Assembly: GCA_030426295.1 (NCBI GenBank)
Contig: JAUHYY010000002.1
Coordinates: 1 to 35,326, forward strand
DNA: 35,326 nt
Reading direction: 5' to 3'
From: a bacterium
GTDB lineage: Bacteria > Patescibacteriota > Gracilibacteria > UBA1369 > GCA-2718715
Made by a program: the position numbers and the translations under genes. The notes under the pieces are model-generated. The model was not told where the DNA came from. It saw only the letters and a program-made list of their open reading frames with translations, and made no database searches. Below are positions 22,303 to 29,037 of this stretch, piece after piece. Position 1 is the first letter of the stretch. Every line of letters starts with the position of its first letter.

Positions 22303-22647
22303 ATGGATTACTTAGAAAACATACAGGCGCAGATTAAAAAAGGCTTACTGGAGTACTCAATCCTACTTATTATTAAGAAGGGTAAGGTGTATGCTTCAGA
22401 TATTATTGAGAAGCTTAAAGATACAGAGCTGATAGTTGTAGAGGGGACTTTGTATCCGCTTTTGAGTCGTCTTCGAAAAAATGAACTTGTTGAGTATGAG
22501 TGGAAGGAGTCAAAAAGTGGTCCTCCTAGAAAGTATTATAAGCTTACGAAAAAAGGTGAAACTGCGCTTAAGAGTCTGACTAAGACTTGGGGTGCTTTGC
22601 ATAAATCAATTAACTCTCTAATAAAGAAAAATGAAAAAAGTAGTTAA
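22303..22647 (+). CDS. PadR-family transcriptional repressor
   Basis: A 114-residue winged-helix protein with family motifs KKGLLEYSILLIIKKGKVYASDIIEKL, VEGTLYPLLSRLRKNELVEYEW and SGPPRKYYKLTKKGETAL. PadR proteins repress their own operon and nearby stress or membrane genes. It overlaps the pspC-domain gene by 17 bases, so the two are co-expressed; the regulator most likely controls this envelope-stress pair through the palindrome in its promoter. Confidence 0.93.
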   Translation: MDYLENIQAQIKKGLLEYSILLIIKKGKVYASDIIEKLKDTELIVVEGTLYPLLSRLRKNELVEYEWKESKSGPPRKYYKLTKKGETALKSLTKTWGALHKSINSLIKKNEKSS

Positions 22648-23797
22648 CATAACAATAGGGGGCATAGTCTTTAATGTTGAAGAAGATGCTTACAAGAAGC
22701 TTTCAAAATACTTAAGTGATATCTCTGAACATTTCAGTAAAGATGATGATAAAGATGAAATTATTTCAGATATCGAAATAAGTATCGCTGAAAAATTTAA
22801 TGCTAAAAAACGACCTGTGAATTCGGCTATTACAGTTAGCGATGTTGATAAGGTGATTGATGAAATGGGTGCAGCAAAAGATTTCAAAGAGGTAGCTGAT
22901 CAAGATCCAGGTAATCAAGAAGAAGACTTTGATGGTTTTGAGAGTAAGAAGCTTTATAGAGATACAGATGATCAGATTATTGCTGGGGTTGCCTCTGGTT
23001 TGGCAGCATATTTTGGGATTGATACTGTGATTGCTAGATTGATTTTCTTTATTTCTGTGTTCTTTGGAGGATTTGGTGTGATTTTATATATTGTGCTTTG
23101 GATTATTGTGAAGCCTGCAAATACTACTGCCCAAAAGTTAAATATGAGAGGTGAGAAGATTACTTTGAAAGAGATTGAAAAGTCAGTAAAGAAAGGGGTA
23201 GATAATCTAAAAAAAAACGATGGTAAATTCCTGAAAGAGGTGAGAGGTTTTTTAGATAGATTTTTTAGACTTCTGGGTCGTTTAGTTGGGCCTTTCGCTG
23301 AATTTTTGAGAATTGTTGTAGGTCTAGGGTTTGTGATTGCTGGTGTGTCAGGAGTATGTGTGCTGAGCTTTGGTATGGCTTGGATGCTTTCTGGCGCAGA
23401 GATTCCATTTACTCAGTATGTTTTGACTGATTTTTTGGTGCTCAATGAATATATGTATTCTTTATTTAATTTCTCAGTTTACTATTTGGTGCTGTTTCCC
23501 TTGATTCTGTTGTGTGTTGTAGGGGTAAGTATGCTTAAAAAGAAGCTTGTGACTAGTGGAGCTCTTATGATGGTGCTGCTAATTATGTGGTTTGCTGTTA
23601 TTGGGTTTATTGGTTCTGTGTTCATGCAGAATGCAGAGAATATTGAAGAGCAGGTTAAGATTATTGAGCAGCTTAATGAAAAGAATATTACAGTTGAGAT
23701 TGATGAGGGTGGTCAGGTTAGAAGGGTAGAGATTAAGGCTCCTGACGTTCCTGATAATTTAGTTTTACCACCTAATCCAGATTCCCCAGAATTATAG
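22631..23797 (+). CDS. PspC-domain membrane protein
   Basis: A 388-residue protein. The N-terminal ~95 residues (KKVVNITIGGIVFNVEEDAYKKL.., EIISDIEISIAEKF) match the soluble domain often placed before PspC. The PspC domain proper is at about 112-165 (KKLYRDTDDQIIAGVASGLAAYFGID.., two hydrophobic helices GGFGVILYIVLWIIV). An amphipathic region and several further transmembrane segments (about 228-335) follow, then a polar C-terminus. Such proteins sense or protect against membrane stress. It is in an operon with padR. Confidence 0.9.
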   Translation: MKKVVNITIGGIVFNVEEDAYKKLSKYLSDISEHFSKDDDKDEIISDIEISIAEKFNAKKRPVNSAITVSDVDKVIDEMGAAKDFKEVADQDPGNQEEDFDGFESKKLYRDTDDQIIAGVASGLAAYFGIDTVIARLIFFISVFFGGFGVILYIVLWIIVKPANTTAQKLNMRGEKITLKEIEKSVKKGVDNLKKNDGKFLKEVRGFLDRFFRLLGRLVGPFAEFLRIVVGLGFVIAGVSGVCVLSFGMAWMLSGAEIPFTQYVLTDFLVLNEYMYSLFNFSVYYLVLFPLILLCVVGVSMLKKKLVTSGALMMVLLIMWFAVIGFIGSVFMQNAENIEEQVKIIEQLNEKNITVEIDEGGQVRRVEIKAPDVPDNLVLPPNPDSPEL

Positions 23798-23799
23798 AT

Positions 23800-23828
23800 T
23801 TGACAAGTAGCCGTAAATGTTTTATGGT
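23800..23828 (+). promoter_or_regulatory. Promoter of the 165-residue hypothetical protein gene
   Basis: Consensus -35 TTGACA (23800-23805), 17-base spacer, -10 TATGGT (23823-23828); the ATG is at 23854. Confidence 0.6.
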
Positions 23829-23853
23829 GCCTGCTCTAAATTTAAATAAATAA

Positions 23854-24351
23854 ATGCTTGATAGTAAATACTTGAAACCAGAAGAATATTTTGTATTAAG
23901 TGCTGAGGAAGCTTTGGAACAGTTTGTAAGAGCCCAGTCTGATCGTGGTATGCCTGGTGAAGATATGAGAGCTGAAGGAGCAAGATTGATTGCTTCTTTA
24001 CAAAGGCCAAAGACTGACGAAGAATTCGAAATCTTTGTAGCTGTTATTCGTCGTAAATTAAAACAATGTTACGAGTTTGCTAAGAAAGGTAATAAAAGAA
24101 GAGAAAAGAAGTTTAATAAGTATCCAGAATTAATGGAGCATCTTTACTCTATTGAAAGGAGTGGCGAGTTTGATTATGAGCAGTTGTATGAATTGATGGA
24201 TACAGTTGTATATAGACTTAGTATGGTTGTTGATTTGGAATTTTATTCAGATGGTCAGAAGGTTGAGACTATTCCTTTAAGTAGATTTAAAAAAGGTGGT
24301 AAACAAAGAGCAAGGTATACTGAAAATGGAAGAAAAAGAACTTCCAATTAA
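23854..24351 (+). CDS. Hypothetical protein, 165 residues
   Basis: Not recognised. A soluble, mostly helical protein, mixed charge in the first 70 residues (KPEEYFVLSAEEALEQFV.., EFEIFVAVIRRKLKQCYEF), very basic at KKGNKRREKKFNKY and again at the end (RFKKGGKQRARYTENGRKR), so a nucleic-acid- or ribosome-linked role is possible. It has its own promoter and the bidirectional terminator at 24365-24409 right after its stop. Confidence 0.65.
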   Translation: MLDSKYLKPEEYFVLSAEEALEQFVRAQSDRGMPGEDMRAEGARLIASLQRPKTDEEFEIFVAVIRRKLKQCYEFAKKGNKRREKKFNKYPELMEHLYSIERSGEFDYEQLYELMDTVVYRLSMVVDLEFYSDGQKVETIPLSRFKKGGKQRARYTENGRKRTSN

Positions 24352-24364
24352 TTTTATTTAAATT

Positions 24365-24409
24365 AAAAAAATAAGAGCAAGACTGATGTTTGCCTTACTC
24401 TTACTTTTT
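24365..24409. terminator. Bidirectional terminator-like hairpin
   Basis: Stem AAGAGCAAG (24373-24381) / CTTACTCTT (24394-24402) with five T on the plus side and seven T on the minus side. It ends the 165-residue gene and also whatever is transcribed leftward from the site-2 protease gene. Confidence 0.75.
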
Positions 24410-24677
24410 AAGAAACTCCGTTCAGACGTATGCTAAAGCATATTGTTTTTCCCAATTTTTAAGTGGGTTGCCGCGGCCTTAATCCTCGAACCAAAGCTAT
24501 TAGGCGTCCCTTAGGAAACGTGATTGAAAAGATAATATTCCTTCGACTAACTAAAAGAACAGAGTAGATAAACTCTAGAACTAATCAGTCTTAGTTGCAA
24601 ATAATAGTTATTGATACAAAGAGAGCTTTATGCTCTAGTTTAAGCCGTTGTTTGACTAGTCGATTTTCGTCAACTAG
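24410..24677 (-). other. Gap with structured, possibly RNA-coding sequence
   Basis: No protein gene seen between the site-2 protease stop and the terminator. Pairing is dense: ATCAGTCTT (24584-24592) complements AAGACTGAT (24379-24387), closing a ~215-base domain; AACTAA/TTAGTT, AGAGC/GCTCT, TATGC/GCATA and CTAGTTGA/TCGACTAG are local hairpins. On the minus strand this would be an RNA ending at the seven-T terminator, either a long 3' UTR or a free RNA. No RNase P, SRP or 6S consensus could be seen; a tmRNA is considered in the findings. Confidence 0.35.
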
Positions 24678-25316
24678 CTATGTGCCAAGGAAAATTACTG
24701 TTTTAATTATTCCGGTCAGAAACTGGATTACTGAGTGTGTTAATGATAATCCAATTATTGATTCAAGCACATATAAGTCAAATAAGAAGAATATGATTAT
24801 GTAGGCTAGGTTTCCTTGTATGAATTCGTTGTATTTGTAGTAGAGGTGTTTTGGTAGGAGGATAGCCGCGATTTTTGATCCGTCGAGTGGAGGTATTGGT
24901 ATTAAGTTAAATGCACAGAGAAGAACGTTAAGTTCGAAGTGAATTAGTGCTATGGCAGTTAATGGGTGCGTTGGAGCAAAGATTATTGGAAGAGCGAATA
25001 ATATCGCGAGTAAGAAGTTTGAGACTGGTCCGGCTAAAGCTACTAGTGCGTGGTCTCGTTTTGGGTTCTTGAAGTAGGTTGGATTTACTGGGACTGGTTT
25101 ACCCCATCCGATACCTACGAATAAAAAGAGGAGTGATCCCCACATGTCTAGGTGTTTGGCTGGATTTAGGCTTATTCTACCTAGTTTTTCGGCAGTATGA
25201 TCACCTAGCCATTTTGCGACTAATGCATGTGAAGCTTCGTGGATAGTCAATGCTAATAGAATGGCTATAATAAAGTGAAAGAAGGCGGTTGGGCTAGCTG
25301 TAAGTAAATTCATCAT
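24678..25316 (-). CDS. Site-2 protease family (M50) membrane metalloprotease
   Basis: A 212-residue membrane protein with the zinc motif HEASH (about residues 26-30, HExxH type) in the first helical pair, GISL-like GRISLNPAKHLD, GWGKPVPVNP, and the third-ligand motif NLIPIPPLDGSK (about residues 138-149, LDG). There are about 5-6 transmembrane segments. It belongs to the short, PDZ-lacking group common in bacteria, which cuts substrate proteins within the membrane; the substrates are unknown. ATG at 25316 or the next codon. No operon partner, but a long structured region follows its stop. Confidence 0.9.
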   Translation of the reverse strand: MMNLLTASPTAFFHFIIAILLALTIHEASHALVAKWLGDHTAEKLGRISLNPAKHLDMWGSLLFLFVGIGWGKPVPVNPTYFKNPKRDHALVALAGPVSNFLLAILFALPIIFAPTHPLTAIALIHFELNVLLCAFNLIPIPPLDGSKIAAILLPKHLYYKYNEFIQGNLAYIIIFFLFDLYVLESIIGLSLTHSVIQFLTGIIKTVIFLGT

Positions 25317-25386
25317 TTTCTCTTGTGTATTAAAAGTTCGTTTGCTATATTACGCGGGCTTTATTCTAGCATATAAACGAAAAAGA

Positions 25387-25662
25387 ATGTCACAAGTTTG
25401 CGAATATACAGGAAAAAGACCTACAACTGGTCATAACGTAAGTCATTCGAATAGAAAGACTAAAAGAAGATTCCTACCTAATCTGTTTGATGTTAAATTA
25501 ACTGATCCAGAAACTGGTAAGAAGTTTAAAGCTAGACTATCTACAAATGCTATTAAGACTTTCCAAAAGAATCCAAGCAAATTACTTCAATTCGCTAGAA
25601 AGAAAAGAAAACAATTGGAAAGAAAAGCTGAAAGACTAGCAAAGAGAGGGATAACTAGTTAA
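25387..25662 (+). CDS. rpmB: 50S ribosomal protein bL28
   Basis: A 91-residue basic protein: SQVCEYTGKRPTTGHNVSHSNRKTKRRFLPNL is the typical bL28 start (C-x-x-T-G-K-x-P-x-x-G-N-x-V-S-H-x-x-x-K-T-x-R), then VKLTDPETGKKFKARLSTNAIKTF. The single early Cys is kept. An extra lysine/arginine-rich C-terminal tail (KKRKQLERKAERLAKRG) lengthens it over the usual ~65-78 residues. The frame is open further upstream, but the family start at MSQVCEYTG fixes the ATG at 25387. A terminator follows. Confidence 0.93.
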   Translation: MSQVCEYTGKRPTTGHNVSHSNRKTKRRFLPNLFDVKLTDPETGKKFKARLSTNAIKTFQKNPSKLLQFARKKRKQLERKAERLAKRGITS

Positions 25663-25693
25663 TGGCTAGTAGCTAATGGCTAAATGTGAAAAG

Positions 25694-25719
25694 CAGTGGT
25701 TTTACACCACTGTTTTTTT
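25694..25719 (+). terminator. Rho-independent terminator after rpmB
   Basis: Stem CAGTGGT / ACCACTG with a five-base loop (TTTAC), then seven T. Confidence 0.9.
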
Positions 25720-25766
25720 GTTGTGAAGATATGTTAAGATTTCTTCGTAAATTTAATAATAAAATT

Positions 25767-26168
25767 ATGTTTGAAGTTAATTATGTGGCTGTTCTTGTGG
25801 CAGGGCTTGCTTCTTATGCAGTTGGATTTTTATGGTATTCTGACATGATCTTTGGTAAAGCTTGGCGAAAATATACAGGCATGAAGGAGTCAGATATAGA
25901 GAAAGGTGGAATGATGAAACCTATGCTTCTCGGATTTGCTGGGACTTTAGTGATGATGTTTGTTTTTGCTAATGTTATTAACCTTATGGGAGCTGTAGAT
26001 TTTTCTGAAGTCTTAACTTATGCTTTCTGGGTGTGGCTTGGGTTTGTTGCAACAGCGCATTTTTCTAGTTGGGTTTGGAGTGGTAAATCATTTAATCTCT
26101 TTTTGATTGAGTCACTTAATACTTTGGTTGGTTTAATGGTTGCAGGAGCTGTTCTTGTAATGTGGTAA
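25767..26168 (+). CDS. DUF1761-like membrane protein
   Basis: A 133-residue protein with four hydrophobic helices. It begins MFEVNYVAVLVAGLASYAVGFLWYSDMIFGKAW, matching the N-Y-x-A-V-x-x-A-x-x-x-x-x-x-G-x-x-W-Y-S-x-x-x-F-G-K-x-W pattern of DUF1761. A loop MKESDIEKGG precedes the second helix. The function of the family is unknown. The frame extends upstream, but that part covers the rpmB terminator, so ATG 25767 is chosen. Confidence 0.8.
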   Translation: MFEVNYVAVLVAGLASYAVGFLWYSDMIFGKAWRKYTGMKESDIEKGGMMKPMLLGFAGTLVMMFVFANVINLMGAVDFSEVLTYAFWVWLGFVATAHFSSWVWSGKSFNLFLIESLNTLVGLMVAGAVLVMW

Positions 26169-26205
26169 GAATTGATTATTAATTGTTGATTGTTAATTTT
26201 AAAAT

Positions 26206-26463
26206 ATGAAGAATTTTGGGTTGTTGATGATGATTGTTGGGCTACTTGTGGTTGTAGGTTGCCAGAAACCAAGTGTTCCAATTCAGAGTCAAACAGATAA
26301 TAAAGTTGTTTATTCGCTTTCAGAAGGGTATACGATCGATGATCTTAAGAGGCATTGTTATGATATACATGGTGTATTTAATACTTGTGGTTCGCCTTGT
26401 GAAGAAGGTGCTGATCAGTGTATACAAGTTTGTGCATATACATGTCAGACATTTCAAAAATGA
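26206..26463 (+). CDS. Cysteine-rich lipoprotein, 85 residues
   Basis: A lipoprotein signal peptide with lipobox VVGC (Cys19), a polar linker, then a C-terminal domain with seven further Cys (DDLKRHCYDIHGVFNTCGSP, CEEGADQCIQVCAYTCQ). The Cys pattern suggests a small disulfide-rich, exported domain. No family recognised. Its TGA stop overlaps the preferred ATG of the SpoU methyltransferase (ATGA at 26460-26463), so the two genes are translationally coupled though unrelated in compartment. Confidence 0.7.
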   Translation: MKNFGLLMMIVGLLVVVGCQKPSVPIQSQTDNKVVYSLSEGYTIDDLKRHCYDIHGVFNTCGSPCEEGADQCIQVCAYTCQTFQK

Positions 26464-26927
26464 TTGTAGTTTTAGATAATATTAGAAGTTGTCACAATGT
26501 AGGTTCTATATTTAGAACAGTAGATTGTGCAGGAGGATCAGGTGTTTATTTATGTGGCTACACGCCTGGTCCTTTGAATAAGTATGGGTTTGAGAATAAC
26601 AAGTTAACTAAAGTTTCTTTAGGCGCTGAACAATCTGTTAAATGGCAGCATTTTCAAAGCACAGTTGATGCTGTTAATAAGTTGAAAGAGGATGGCTATA
26701 AGGTTTATGCAGTTGAGCAAACTGAGGATTCTATAGTGATACAGGATGCTAGATCTGAGATAGGAGATTCAAAAAAAACTGCTTTTGTTTTCGGGAATGA
26801 AAAAGATGGAGTGAGTGAAGACGTTCTAAAAGTTGTAGACAAAAAAATAGAGATTCCTATGCATGGGCAGAAGAAATCTCTAAATGTTGCTACTACAGTT
26901 GGTGTAGTTTTGTTTATATTGAATTAG
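26460..26927 (+). CDS. SpoU/TrmH-family RNA 2'-O-methyltransferase
   Basis: A 155-residue SPOUT-fold enzyme. Motif 1 is IVVLDNIRSCHNVGSIFRTVD (N, R and N-x-G-S catalytic positions), motif 2 TAFVFGNEKDGVSEDVL and motif 3 IEIPMHGQKKSLNVATTVGVVLF. This is the knotted AdoMet site that modifies ribose 2'-OH in tRNA or rRNA; the target is not clear. ATG at 26460 gives the usual family start (M-x-x-x-L-x-N-I-R-S); ATG at 26442 is an alternative inside the upstream gene. The stop overlaps the stop of a convergent small membrane-protein gene. Confidence 0.92.
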   Translation: MIVVLDNIRSCHNVGSIFRTVDCAGGSGVYLCGYTPGPLNKYGFENNKLTKVSLGAEQSVKWQHFQSTVDAVNKLKEDGYKVYAVEQTEDSIVIQDARSEIGDSKKTAFVFGNEKDGVSEDVLKVVDKKIEIPMHGQKKSLNVATTVGVVLFILN

Positions 26928-27052
26928 AAGGCAAAAGTAGTCTCTAACATCGCCGAAATAGTAAAGCTAAGAATTAGAATGAATGCTGCGATAATAGCTA
27001 CGGCATTCTGTTTAAAGTTCTTTTTTAGTTTTCTTGCTAGAGTTTTTCCCAT
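26924..27052 (-). CDS. Small membrane protein, 42 residues
   Basis: A basic N-terminus (MGKTLARKLKKNFKQN) followed by one hydrophobic helix (residues 17-36, AVAIIAAFILILSFTISAM). A positive-inside single-span design. The stop shares bases with the SpoU gene stop. The frame has no other overlap and ends cleanly, which supports a real gene despite its length; no homologue is recognised. Confidence 0.5.
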   Translation of the reverse strand: MGKTLARKLKKNFKQNAVAIIAAFILILSFTISAMLETTFAF

Positions 27053-27138
27053 AAAAGTTTTTAATGATTAACATACTATTTTGACATATATACACTTATT
27101 TGTCAAGTAGCTAAGTACTCTTTTTGCGTAGTGTTTTG

Positions 27139-27166
27139 TTGAATATCAGGTTTTAAGTGGTAGTAT
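27139..27166 (+). promoter_or_regulatory. smpB promoter
   Basis: -35 TTGAAT (27139-27144), 16-base spacer, -10 TAGTAT (27161-27166); the ATG follows 21 bases later with no ribosome binding site. Confidence 0.45.
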
Positions 27167-27187
27167 ATCTCAGTCTAACTAGTCAAA

Positions 27188-27640
27188 ATGACCTCTGTTA
27201 AAGTAATTGCAAAAAATAAGAAAGCATTTTTTGATTTCGAAATAATCGATAAATTTGAAGCAGGAATAATTTTGAATGGTGCAGAAGTTAAGTCTATTAG
27301 GCATGGTAACGTTAATTTGAAGGGGTCGTATGTTCTTGTTACTGAAAATGCTGCCTTTGTTAATGCTATGCATGTTGGTAGATATGAAAATGCGACTTTA
27401 AGTGACTATGATCCAACGGCTCAACGTAAACTTTTGCTTAATCTAAAGGAGATTGATAAGCTAAGGCGCGCTGAGAGTGATAGTGGTTTGACTGTTGTTC
27501 CTTTAGACCTTTATCTAAAGAAAGGATTAATCAAAATGACAATCGCTATAGTGCGAGGTAAGAAGCAGTATGATAAGCGTCAAACTGTTAAAAAGAGAGA
27601 TCAGGATAGGCAAATTAATAGAATTATGAAAAATAGATAG
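27188..27640 (+). CDS. smpB: SsrA-binding protein SmpB
   Basis: A 150-residue protein with all main SmpB features: AKNKKAFFDFEIIDKFEAGIILNGAEVKSIRHGNVNLKGSYV at the start, VGRYENATLSDYDPTAQRKLLL in the centre, VPLDLYLKKGLIKMTIAIVRGKKQYDKR, and a basic C-terminal tail (KRDQDRQINRIMKNR) that reads the empty mRNA channel of the ribosome. It binds tmRNA and brings it to stalled ribosomes. Its presence means that the genome should also have a tmRNA gene. Confidence 0.96.
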   Translation: MTSVKVIAKNKKAFFDFEIIDKFEAGIILNGAEVKSIRHGNVNLKGSYVLVTENAAFVNAMHVGRYENATLSDYDPTAQRKLLLNLKEIDKLRRAESDSGLTVVPLDLYLKKGLIKMTIAIVRGKKQYDKRQTVKKRDQDRQINRIMKNR

Positions 27641-27676
27641 AAGTTTGTAATTAGTTATTAGTTATTAGTAATTAAA

Positions 27677-28456
27677 ATGGAAAGTATTTATAAACAATTA
27701 GTTAAGGGGATTCAGGATTATTTTGAAGAAGCAGGGTTCGAGAGAGGAGTGGTTGGTTTAAGTGGAGGAATTGATTCTTCACTAACTTTAAAGTTAGCAG
27801 TCGACGCCCTTGGGGCTGAGAATGTTACAGGTATATTAATGCCCGATCTTGGTTTAACAAAGCGTGAAAATATTGATCATGCATCTAAGTTAGCTGCTTA
27901 TTTTGGTGTAGAAACTTTGAAAGTTCCTATTAATGGATTTTTATCTAAGTTTGATGAGTTGCCTTGGAATCAAGTAAGTGATGATTATGCTAAGGGACTT
28001 AGACTTGCAAATATAAATGTGAAGGCTCGAACACGGATGATGATTCTTTATCATTTTGCTAATACTTTTAATGCTTTGGTACTTGGAACATCTAATTTGT
28101 CTGAAGCTTTGCTTGGTTATGGTACAAAATATGGTGATGTTGCTGCTGATCTACATGTGTTAGCTGACTTATATAAAACTGAAGTTCGAGAGTTGTCTAG
28201 ATTCTTGAATTTACCTCCAGAAATAATAAATAAGAAACCAAGTGCTGAGCTGTATAAAGATCAAACTGATGAAGCTGAGCTTGGAGCTGAGTACGAGGAG
28301 CTTGATAAGATTTTGATGCGTCGAGAAGAGGGAGTTCTTAGGTTGATCGATAGTGGGTTAAATTCTGATTTAGTTCATGAGATTTTTAACAGAATGAAGC
28401 TGCATAAGCATAAGTGTGAGTTCCCACATATTATTAAGGTGAATCGAAATGTTTGA
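27677..28456 (+). CDS. nadE: NH3-dependent NAD+ synthetase
   Basis: A 259-residue enzyme with the ATP-pyrophosphatase P-loop SGGIDSS (residues 29-35), NINVKARTRMMILYHFAN, GTSNLSEALLGYGTKYGD, ADLYKTEVRELSRFL and KKPSAELYKDQTDE. It turns nicotinic acid adenine dinucleotide, ammonia and ATP into NAD+. No N-terminal glutaminase domain is present, so it should use free ammonia. The final HKHKCEFPHIIK segment is shortened but recognisable. It overlaps nadM by 8 bases; short TAGTTATT repeats precede the ATG. Confidence 0.95.
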   Translation: MESIYKQLVKGIQDYFEEAGFERGVVGLSGGIDSSLTLKLAVDALGAENVTGILMPDLGLTKRENIDHASKLAAYFGVETLKVPINGFLSKFDELPWNQVSDDYAKGLRLANINVKARTRMMILYHFANTFNALVLGTSNLSEALLGYGTKYGDVAADLHVLADLYKTEVRELSRFLNLPPEIINKKPSAELYKDQTDEAELGAEYEELDKILMRREEGVLRLIDSGLNSDLVHEIFNRMKLHKHKCEFPHIIKVNRNV

Positions 28457-28958
28457 TGCCTTGTATATCGGAAGATTCCAGCCATTTCATAATGGTCATC
28501 TTCATGCTTTGAAATCTATTTTAGATGATAATGAAAGTGTGATTATTGCTTTGGGTAGTGCTGATAAAAGCTTTGAGAAAGATAATCCGCTTAGAATTGA
28601 GGAGCGAGAAGAGATTATTGAAGGAGTTTTGAAAGCTGAGGGGATTGATCATAATCGGTATATATTGATGCCAGTTGATGATATAGGTGATGATGAGCGA
28701 TGGGTCAAGCATGTTGAGATGTGTCTGCCTCCTTTTAAACGTATTTATTCAGGGACTCCACTTGTTCAAGACTTGTTTAAAAAAGATGGTTCTCATGAAG
28801 TATTAGATGTAAGTTTTTTAGAAGGACATAATGCTACTATGGTGCGAGAGAGAGTATTAAGTGGGGAAGATTACTCTGATTTAATTTATGGCTATACTCG
28901 TGAGTATTTAGAGAGGATTGGGTTTAAGGAAAGGATGGAGGGGATAGTTAATTCTTGA
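28449..28958 (+). CDS. nadM: Nicotinamide-nucleotide adenylyltransferase, archaeal type
   Basis: A 169-residue nucleotidyltransferase. The HxGH-type ATP site is GRFQPFHNGHL (residues 8-18); the rest follows the archaeal NadM plan: ALGSADKSFEKDNPLRIEEREEII, MPVDDIGDDERWVKHVE, and NATMVRERVLSGEDYSDLI near the C-terminus, in place of the usual ISSTxIR motif of bacterial NadD. It adenylylates NMN (or NaMN). Coupled to nadE, it provides the last steps of NAD+ synthesis. Confidence 0.9.
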   Translation: MFDALYIGRFQPFHNGHLHALKSILDDNESVIIALGSADKSFEKDNPLRIEEREEIIEGVLKAEGIDHNRYILMPVDDIGDDERWVKHVEMCLPPFKRIYSGTPLVQDLFKKDGSHEVLDVSFLEGHNATMVRERVLSGEDYSDLIYGYTREYLERIGFKERMEGIVNS

Positions 28959-28976
28959 TTGTTAATGTTGGGAATC

Positions 28977-29016
28977 TTAATCTTAAGATTAATCTTGTGA
29001 TGCTGTATTGTATAAT
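28977..29016 (+). promoter_or_regulatory. Palindrome and -10 box before the phosphohexomutase gene
   Basis: A perfect 16-base palindrome TTAATCTTAAGATTAA (28977-28992) is centred about 30 bases before a perfect -10 TATAAT (29011-29016); the -35 position falls on its right end and is not consensus, which suggests a regulator binding here. Confidence 0.45.
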
Positions 29017-29037
29017 CCGTATTAATTATCAACATTT

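Noticed and set aside
24462..24520. T-box leader (plus strand GGGTTGCCGCGG and GGCGTCCCTTA)
   Set aside because: The spacing and bulge do not fit the UGGNACC T-box bulge, and no aminoacyl-tRNA synthetase or amino acid gene follows on that strand.
24410..24677. Ordinary one-piece tmRNA, RNase P RNA, SRP RNA or 6S RNA
   Set aside because: Their hallmark sequences (TTCRA T loop with CCA end, GGAAAGTCCGGGC, GGAAGGAAGCAGC) are missing on both strands.
24595..24804. A 69-residue plus-strand reading frame
   Set aside because: It overlaps the site-2 protease gene end on the other strand and the structured gap, and looks like neither a domain nor a membrane protein.
25342..25386. Upstream extension of bL28
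   Set aside because: The family start is fixed at MSQVCEYTG; the extension is AT-rich promoter-like sequence.
25686..25766. Upstream extension of the DUF1761-like protein
   Set aside because: It would be translated through the rpmB terminator hairpin, and the family start is at MFEVNY.
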